From assembly GCA_014773175.1 (NCBI GenBank), contig VXCM01000117.1:1-64000 (forward strand): a stretch of DNA of 64,000 nt. The letters run 5' to 3'. The notes beneath the pieces are model-generated. The model had not been told where the DNA came from. It was given only the letters and a program-made list of their open reading frames with translations, and made no database searches. Source of the stretch: Lucifuga dentata. Its lineage: Eukaryota > Chordata > Actinopteri > Ophidiiformes > Bythitidae. This document shows positions 57,638 through 64,000 of the stretch, piece after piece. The position numbers were made by a program, and so were the translations under genes. Position 1 is the stretch's first letter. The number at the start of each line of letters is the position of its first letter.

Positions 57638-60600
57638 TGTACGTGTGTGCGCGTGTGCGTGCGCGTGAGAGAGAGAGCAGGGCATTCCTGCAAAAGATCA
57701 TTTGATGCTCAGTGAAACTAACCCTGGATAAACTTCACTCAGGTCTTAAAGATGAAGATGTGCTGCGTCTTCAAATTTCTAGATATGAACAGAAGTTATA
57801 ACAAGACAATAGACGAGTCAGTATTTGTTCTTTGAGAAGGAGTGTTAATTCTGAGCTTGTATATTATCTCTGCAGTGGAGCCGGTGGACTCCTGGAAGCC
57901 AGAAGCAAACCTGTATGAATCAGGTGAGATAACATTTTTTTTTCTACTTCCTAAAACAGATGTTTCAGTAAGGTTCTTACTGTTGGTTGTAAGTACAAAT
58001 CTAACCAAGGAAAAGCATCTGGGTTTCTGCTCAGCCTGTAATTGTAGGAATTTGGAGAAAAAGTCAAATGGCATGGTTGGTTGGTTGGTTTGCTGGTTGA
58101 GGATAAAATCAGTTCCTATTTGGTATAATTTTTACCGCAAAAAATTCCAGATCTGGGAAAAATCTTAAATATAAGCATCTCTGGAGATAGGACAGCCACA
58201 AATGTGCTTTATTTCTACCAAAGTTCCTACCAAAATTAAAGTGCAGATATTATTTTTCTTTCTGTTAATTTGTAGTTCTGTTTTAAGAAAGTGAAACATT
58301 TGTTTGAATTGCCTGAAATGGTGCAAAAGTAATGATTGTCCAGTGGATTTTCTTTCAAAATTCTGAACAAACAGCTGTATGTGTTGGAACTATGGGATCA
58401 ACAGAAATAAATGTTTTACTCAAGTAAACGTAGTAATACTACAATGGGGGGGGGGGNGGGGGGGGGGGAAAGCAAACAATAGCAGTACAAATTAGTTGTT
58501 TGAAGATTAAATTATGAAAATGCCCAAATCAGGATATAAGGTGACATTATGCAATAAAATACTGAGCATTGTGGAATGAAATAATAAAAAAATTTGCAAC
58601 AATTTTACATGATATATTGTTCATTCAAATTGGACTTTCATGTTTTCAGATCAGATGAAAGATTACGTGTTTCCCTGCAGGTTAAGAGAAAACCAAAGTA
58701 CCACAAAATGGAAAAGCACAAATAAAACTTTAAGTGCTGTTCTTGACTAAACTGATCAAGTTTTGAGAAAGCAAGAATCAATAGTCATTAAAGGATGAGA
58801 AAATCCTGCTGAATTCCAATGAAAAATACTTTTAACCAACAAAACTTAAAACAATTTTATTAGCTTTTTTTTTTTTGATTTCCAGGGTTCAGCTTAAGAG
58901 AGCAAGATCCCATACCGAGAGCACCTGAGCCCACGTCACAGGGAGACCCAAGTATGATCCTCGTACTTCTTTACCTCTCCAGTGTGTGTTAACATAAAGT
59001 ATTGAGTGTAACGTTTGCTGCAATCTTCTTGGAGACTGTAAGGTGGACCTCGCCTTCCTGATGGATGGAAGCTGGAGCATCGGAAAGCGGCGCTTTAAGA
59101 TCCAGAAGGACTTCTTGGCTGAGGTGGCTCAAACCATCAACGTGGGCGTGGCTGGACCTATGATGGGGCTCATCCAATATGGGTAATCTAGATGTTCTAG
59201 TTTCATTATTTTGTGCATTTCTGTAAAAGAAGCATCATTATTTGACTGCTTTGGTGTTTTTAAAGGGACGACCCTGTGACAGAGATGAGCCTGAAGGCTT
59301 TTTCCAACTCCAGAGACGTGAAGGCTGCCATAGATAAGATCGTCCAGAAGGGAGGCCTCTCCAATGTGGGTGAGTGACCCAGCTGCCAGCCTACAAATAC
59401 AAGTGTGAAAGTGAAAGGGCTGTAATTATTGCTTGGTTTACTGGCCAGTCACATTTTCACATGCAAGGATGGAATTAAATCTAAATTTGCTGTGAGACAC
59501 TGTTGGCTAAATTACAGTCCTGCTGCTGTAAGCCGTGTTTTTCTCTTGGTTTTAGCAGCCCGGGGGGGGGGNGGGGGGGGGGGGTCAGCGTTCAGAGAGT
59601 AAGGGCTGTTTTTCTGCGTGTGTCAGCATCCAATGCCACACGCCTTTATGACTGGCTAAGTTTTCCATGCTGATATAAACAGCGTTGTTTGTGTTTTCCC
59701 AGATGTCCTCTCTAATCTGAACAATGTGAACCATTGTAAGAGCCTCTATAGTCCTTAAAGGACCATATCGGTGATTTTGCAGGTTTAAACCCAATAAATA
59801 CTAATCTTGTACATGTTATGCTACTGCCAACCATTTTCCAAAACATTTTAGTTTTCCGGTTATTTTGCCAAATCTCCTAATTTTTCACAATCATACAACT
59901 TAAAATTCAATGTTTCACCTGCTAACACACCCATCCAAAGGTAGAAGGGATGGTTGTTTTAACTTCTCTATATTTACCTGTTCTCCTGGGACTATTTTTC
60001 CTGGTGGAGACATACATTTTCTTCCGTGTAGCTCCACCTTGGATCGGTTAAATAAAAGTTTAATAGATGTGTTTGCTGTGATGTATTACTTACCTCAAGC
60101 ATGTTTCAATGATTTTAATCATGTACTGAAATAATAATAATAATAATAATAATAATAACTTTATTTATATAGCACCTTTCTAAAACAAAAGTTATTAACT
60201 GAAATCAAATGAAATGAACTGAAATCAAGCAGTCTGGAAGGTAGGAAAAACAAATCTAACACTCAAGTAATGTGTTTTAGAAAATGGTTGTCAGTAACAT
60301 AACATGTATGTAGGTTGTATTTATTGGGCTCAAACATGCAAAATCACTGGTGGGGTCCTTTAATAAATCCTCTCCTGTTCCCACAGATATCTCAGACCAC
60401 CAGTTAAATAAGTAGATTTTACACGTGTATTTTTGGTATATAAACTACTAAACTGTGAGGAAAGCCACACCTAACCCCAAACTAACCCAACCTCAGACTG
60501 AGGTTCACTGAAATGCAAATGAAGAATGCTTTAAATAACCTTCAGTAATCTCTTAAGGTACAGTTTGCACGGATCCAGTTGCATCTACAAGCAAATGAAA

Positions 60601-63318
60601 ATCTCTTTATGTGACGTGACCATTGCTGCTGAAGTGGACGGAGCATCTTTTTGACTGTTTCCCTGCTGCCCTCTTGTGACAGGAAAGGCTCTCTCCTACA
60701 TCAACAAGCAGTTCTTCAGCGATGCCAACGGCAACCGAGGAGGAGCTCCCAACGTGGCCGTGGTGCTTGTGGATGGCTGGCCCACAGACAAGGTGGAGGA
60801 AGCGTCTCGGCTCGCTCGGGAATCTGGCATCAATATATTCTTTGTCACCATTGAGGGTCCAGATGACAATGAAAAACACAACCTGGTGGAGGCCAACTTT
60901 GTCGACAAGGTAGGGTGTTATCACAAAGGTGTACAGTGACATTAAAACAAATTCACTTTGAAAGACGGCGTGTCACTTCTTCCCACAGGCCGTGTGTCGG
61001 ACGAACGGCTTCTACTCGCTGCCTGTATCCAGCTGGTTTGCCCTGAGGAAGACCGTCCAGCCTCTGGTGAAGCGTGTGTGNCTCGCTGCCTGTATCCAGC
61101 TGGTTTGCCCTGAGGAAGACCGTCCAGCCTCTGGTGAAGCGTGTGTGTGACACCGACCGCCTGGTGTGCAGCAAGACCTGCCTCAATGCCAACGACATCG
61201 CCTTTGTCATCGACGGCTCCAGCAGCGTGGGAACCGGGAACTTCCGCACGGTGCTGCAGTTCGTGGCAAACGTCACCAGGGAGTTTGAGATCTCTGACAC
61301 CGACACGCGTGTTGGAGCTGTGCAGTACACCTACGAGCAGCGGCTGGAGTTCGCCTTTGGCCANGACACGCGTGTTGGAGCTGTGCAGTACACCTACGAG
61401 CAGCGGCTGGAGTTCGCCTTTGGCCAGTACAACAACAAGGCCGAACTGCTGAACGCCATCAAACGCATCAACTACTGGAGCGGAGGGACCAGCACCGGAG
61501 CTGCCATCACCTACGCAGCAGAGCAGCTCTTCAGTAAATCCAAACCCAATAAACGCAAGATTATGATCGTCATTACAGATGGGCGCTCCTATGATGACGT
61601 CAGGGCGCCTGCATTGGCTGTCCATCGCCAAGGTGAGGGGTCAAAGCATTAGAATTTTAAAAAAGCTAGATGGCTCTGAGGGATCATGCCTCCACCAAGG
61701 CCCAACAGTCCTCAAACTTTGCCTTTTGTTTGCCAATATAAAGTCAGAGTTTTATTAATGTCATATTTATCTTGTAAATTTTTTGATATGTATCGATGTA
61801 GTCTTATGCTGCTGAATCAGCATCATCTTAGCTACACATCAATGTAGGTTTCTAGTCTTATTTGCTAATAGGCCATCAATGTCTGTGAGCATATAACGGC
61901 TGGTGATGTTTGATGACAAAATCCAATAAGTAAGCATTCAAGAGATTGCTAACAAAAGGGAAAAAATATGGAAAACAAGTTTCTTTCTTTACATCCTTAC
62001 AACAAGGACTGCACCCTAGAGCATGCTGAGAAAGCCCTCCCCTGCCTGACCTGAGAGAGATCCCAGGCCATTACAGCAAAGTTTATGCTGCGTTCGACTT
62101 AAACTCAAAACTCGACTTCCGACTAGGAAAAATTGAAGAAAACACCTTGCTCAGAATTACTACTCAGAAAGCTGGACATGGTTCCTCAACCCCGTGTTCA
62201 GCGTTGACATAATTTCAATATGGCTGCTCACACCATAAACAGTAATTTCTCTATTTATAAATAAACACGGAGCATTTTCTTCAAAATCAATCAGCACAGA
62301 CACAGTAACAGGTTAAACACAGAACACTGGTAACAGTAACTGATTTGAAAAGGTAAATACTGTATCTCATAAATGTTAAAACATAGCTTCATTTGGTCCA
62401 GGCGTCCATGTTGTCTCTGACTTTGTTTAGTTTGAACGTGCGGTGGTAGTAAATGACATAACGCATTAAGGCTTCCCAGTTCCAACGTACAATTAAAACA
62501 GCCATTAACTCACCAGTCTGGATCAATATCTGGATCTGGGCTAAACTGTGTCTGTTATAGTCCATCACAGAATATACATGTCTGACTTTTTTCATTAACA
62601 CTGTTGTCTTAGTTTTCGAAAAACAGGCAAAATGTCAACAAATGTCCTGTCTTGCAAAGTTAGTGAAATAATGTTTAAAAAAAAAAAGAAAAGAAAAGAA
62701 AAGTGCTGTATCTGGATCTGCNTGCAAAGTTAGTGAAATAATGTTTAAAAAAAAAAAGAAAAGAAAAGTGCTGTATCTGGATCTGCTTCAAAATCTAATC
62801 AACCCTTCCTTCACCTCTACATCCAAAATTTCATTGAAATTTGCATATTAAAAGCCTTTCGCTAATAATGTCTTATTTGTGAGGTATCCTGCTGACAGAC
62901 AAACATGGCTGGAAACAGAATCGTTTTGGTGTAGATCATGAGCAGATGGTTTTGGTTGGTTAAAACTGCAGCATTACTTCTGCTTCTAAAACTCTTTCAA
63001 ACCTCACTACAAACTAAAAGATGCAAACAAGAATCTCTCTGTCAGTCCACAGCGAGGTGTCGTTTAGTGTGTGTTTGGTGTAACAAGCACACGTGCTTCG
63101 TGTGTTTGTGTGTAATAACCTGTCCCTCCTGTCATCCAGGCGTTATTGCTTACTCTATTGGCATCGCCTGGGCAGCTCAGGACGAGCTGGAGTACATTGC
63201 CACAGACCCCGACAAGGAGCACTCCTTCTTCGTGGACGAGTTTGACAACCTCTACAAATTTGTGCCCAAGATCATCCACAACATCTGTCAGGAGTTCAAC
63301 TCGCAGCCCAGAAACTGA
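43181..63318 (+). CDS. vit: Vitrin, LCCL plus two vWA domain matrix protein (21 coding exons)
   Basis: Exons: 43181-43214, 43434-43499, 45036-45192, 45894-46027, 46544-46621, 46896-47081, 47716-47760, 48942-48980, 49546-49608, 50153-50215, 53926-54000, 55468-55533, 55977-56039, 56818-56880, 57876-57923, 58886-58951, 59035-59182, 59266-59369, 60683-60909, 60989-61632, 63140-63318. Vitrin is a secreted extracellular-matrix protein. Seen: signal peptide to ~A21; LCCL domain from C40 (C56, C60, C80; YGT..F..ISSIC); Thr/Pro mucin-like stretch in exon 6; variable linker; first vWA with DGSWS at 426-430; second vWA with DGSSS at ~628-632 and TDGRSYDD; C-terminus EFNSQPRN as in human vitrin. Exon 20 holds two gap duplications (N at 61081 and 61364) adding 67 and 63 bases. 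Discounting them, the CDS is 2418 nt (805 residues) and all phases fit. Linker exons 9-14 are the least certain, exon 13 most of all. Confidence 0.93.
46088..46530. mobile_element. hAT-like element filling vit intron 4
   Basis: Left end CAGGGGCGGAAGAACTATGC with CCTTTGCTTAAGTAG; right side CACTTGAGTAAAAGTACC then TTTGTCCCTCT. It occupies most of the 516-base intron 46028-46543. An inserted or internal piece near 46170-46212 (AGATAGATAGAACTTTATTA) resembles a LINE 3' end. Confidence 0.5.
47848..48640. mobile_element. Palindromic element family B, copy 1 (vit intron 7)
   Basis: The left end AAAGGGGACTCTACCGATTT pairs with the right end GGTGGAATGCTCCTTTAA. Inner arms also pair (GACCTTGATGACATCACAAG with CTTGTGATGTCATCAAGGTC). 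There is no transposase. Confidence 0.7.
49620..49640. repeat. (CA)n tract, vit intron 9
   Basis: A short ACACAC run just inside the intron after exon 9. Confidence 0.9.
50690..50720. repeat. (GA)n tract, vit intron 10
   Basis: A GAGAGA run, with a shorter one just upstream at about 50650-50664. Confidence 0.9.
50990..51135. mobile_element. LINE 3'-end-like fragment
   Basis: CCTTTATTGATCCCTGGAGG followed by GAAATTCTT matches the type of 3' tail common in fish retroposons. The family assignment is from memory and tentative. Confidence 0.35.
51334..51359. repeat. (GT)n tract
   Basis: A TGTGTG run in vit intron 10. Confidence 0.9.
51590..51750. mobile_element. hAT-like terminal fragments
   Basis: ATGTGGAAAGAAAAGTACAA, AAAGTACAAGTACCTC and GGATTTAAGTACAGTATTTG are typical internal/terminal motifs of the same hAT-like group. 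Related pieces lie at about 52735-52850 and 53645-53764, the latter ending TTTCCACCCCTG. Confidence 0.45.
51822..52172. mobile_element. Palindromic element family B, copy 2 (vit intron 10)
   Basis: TTAAAGGGAGATTCCACCAT on the left, GGTGAAATCCTTCTTTAAA on the right. The internal AACAGGAAGTAA and TGTGTAAAATTGGTG landmarks are shared with copy 1. Confidence 0.7.
53266..53532. repeat. Large inverted repeat, vit intron 10
   Basis: An outer arm of about 33 bases (TTTCCTGAACCAC ... TGTGGTATC) is repeated inverted with four or five mismatches. An inner arm of about 65 bases (from TAGATCTCC at 53321 to about 53386) is repeated inverted without mismatch, around a loop of about 21 bases. N joins lie at 53320 and 53475, between the A/T runs and the inner arms. 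A direct repeat TCTTATTTAATCTCA flanks the region at 53164-53178 and 53539-53553. Confidence 0.75.
54001..55467. other. vit intron 11, no element named
   Basis: AT-rich intron sequence between exons 11 and 12. No domain-bearing frame or clear transposon end was recognised. Confidence 0.4.
56270..56312. repeat. T tract with one-base gap
   Basis: A poly-T run with an N at 56292, in vit intron 13. Confidence 0.9.
57450..57587 (+). mobile_element. tRNA-derived SINE fragment
   Basis: GGCAATGGTGGCCTAAAGGT (A-box-like) is followed by GGGTTGGGGAGGTGAATGAG and CCTCCCTCATTATCACCACT, then GAGGTGC. This is the order seen in common fish SINEs. It is cut by the gap and GT tract at 57588. Confidence 0.6.
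57589..57677. repeat. GT / GC alternating tract
   Basis: (GT)n to about 57634, then mixed GTGCGCGTGTGCGTGCGCGTG, then GAGAGAG. This is a long purine-pyrimidine alternation, preceded by an N at 57588. Confidence 0.85.
58445..58468. repeat. G tract with one-base gap
   Basis: A poly-G run with an N at 58457. A similar one is at 59562-59584 with an N at 59572. Both are in vit introns (15 and 18). Confidence 0.85.
59755..60363. mobile_element. Palindromic element family A, copy A5 (vit intron 18)
   Basis: Left TTAAAGGACCATATCGGTGA, right TGGGGTCCTTTAA. The right arm has TTGTCAGTAACATAACATGT, as in A3. An (AAT)n run at about 60129-60156, followed by ACTTTATTTATATAGCACC, is probably a LINE tail inserted into it. 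Confidence 0.75.
61015..61147 (+). repeat. 66-base duplication around a one-base gap in vit exon 20
   Basis: 61015-61080 and 61082-61147 are the same coding sequence, with an N at 61081. The extra 67 bases shift the reading frame. Human vitrin has this stretch once. Confidence 0.9.
61302..61426 (+). repeat. 62-base duplication around a one-base gap in vit exon 20
   Basis: 61302-61363 and 61365-61426 match exactly, with an N at 61364. The extra 63 bases keep the frame but repeat about 20 residues of the second vWA domain. Confidence 0.9.
61633..63139. other. vit intron 20 with transposon debris
   Basis: Contains a sequence starting near 62086 (ATGCTGCGTTCGACTTAAAC) that resembles a fish DNA-transposon end. 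A gap duplication lies at 62653-62786. No exon is recognised. Confidence 0.4.
62653..62786. repeat. Gap duplication with repeat-length difference
   Basis: 62653-62721 (69 bases) and 62723-62786 (64 bases) are the same except that the second lacks one AAAAG unit. An N separates them at 62722. Confidence 0.85.
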
Positions 63319-63600
63319 GGGAGGCAGAACGGACAATCAGTGGGAGACAGGAATGGATGGGTGGTGATGGGGGTTTAAAGTTGGCCGTGTTGATGCTAGG
63401 CTGCCTGAGGCCTGCTCCTCTTAGGCTACTACGTTCACATTACAGGCCTAAACGCTAAATCTTATCGTTTTTGTCCTGGCACTTGTTACTGATCTGTATC
63501 TGACACCAGCGTGAACACAGCTTTGTCCTAAAAGCTCACGCATGTGCACATTCAACAAAAAATCATGATATGCATGCACTGGTGAACAATAAAAACATCA
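63319..63600 (+). other. vit: vit 3' UTR with poly(A) signal
   Basis: The first AATAAA after the stop codon is at 63588-63593. It lies inside the transposon-like sequence that begins near 63430. Confidence 0.5.
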
Positions 63601-64000
63601 AATCATGAAAAAGGAACCCAGCCCCACTGATTTCACAGTTTATTAAAAAAAAAAAACAAAAAAAAAACTCATTCACAATATCTTCTCCTCCAGCTCAGCT
63701 AGAATGGAAGCTTCATTTATATCTAGTAAATCTGTAATAATCTCCTCATCTCGCCACCGACCCCTGCTGCTGTTGCAGCTGTCCTCCATGTTTATTTTTA
63801 CCAGACTTCCAACACCGAATGACAACAGTGATAAGGTGATATGCATCTGTGCAGAAAACAAAACAAAACACATAGATCTGATTTTTTTCTGAGCATTGTG
63901 AACAAACCAAGACTTTTTTCTTATCACATTTGGGCCGCTTCCATATGCTGCCCTAGCTATGATTCATATCCGATCTGACTGTTCTCACAGCAGTTGCATT
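63430..64000. mobile_element. DNA-transposon-like sequence running off the window end
   Basis: Starts near CTACGTTCACATTACAGGCC, and its far part (GGGCCGCTTCCATATG ... CATATCCGATCTGA) resembles a repeat common in fish genomes. On the minus strand 63673-63927 is an open frame with RGRWRDEEIITDLLDI, which has the look of a Myb/MADF-type DNA-binding start found in transposons. The right end is outside the window. The family is not certain. Confidence 0.4.

Noticed and set aside
60942..61631. A 229-codon open frame on the minus strand
   Set aside because: It lies antisense to vit exon 20, includes the gap duplications, and has no domain. It is a shadow of the vWA coding sequence.

Overview
The window is vertebrate nuclear DNA, almost certainly from a ray-finned (teleost) fish. 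It has spliced genes with GT..AG introns, dense CA, GA and TTC microsatellites, and many fish-type transposon remnants (L2/CR1 LINE, Tc1, hAT-like pieces, small palindromic elements, SINE fragments). Three genes, all on the + strand, were assembled by hand from exon, splice-site and phase evidence.

(1) 1801-7651: spastin (spast), the AAA ATPase that severs microtubules. It has 16 coding exons and 478 codons, and a decayed LINE sits in its last intron. The only start visible corresponds to the short, non-hairpin form of spastin. (2) 26118-33485: a non-visual opsin of the neuropsin/peropsin-related group, six exons and 407 residues. It keeps the retinal-binding lysine but has Asp at the rhodopsin-113 position and T-R-Y in place of D/E-R-Y. 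(3) 43181-63318: vitrin (vit), a secreted matrix protein with an LCCL domain and two von Willebrand A domains. It has 21 coding exons and a probable noncoding 5' exon near 36 kb. Twelve consecutive linker exons (5-16) are all phase 1-1.

Layout: 1-1800 is transposon debris and the spast promoter side. 8.3-26.1 kb is intergenic, with palindromic elements and a dead Tc1. 33.5-35.8 kb is intergenic with GT/CA tracts. 36.0-43.1 kb is probably the first vit intron. After the vit stop, another transposon-like sequence runs off the window end.

The sequence carries 17 single-base N joins. Six are flanked by duplicated unique sequence of about 62-74 bases, and the rest lie in or beside simple repeats. 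Two of the duplications fall inside a vit exon and break its frame; they look like uncollapsed contig overlaps. The three genes are not functionally linked: cytoskeleton, light sensing and extracellular matrix. No CRISPR, operon, rRNA or intact viral gene is present. Coordinates of introns and transposon ends are my own readings and could not be tested by alignment.
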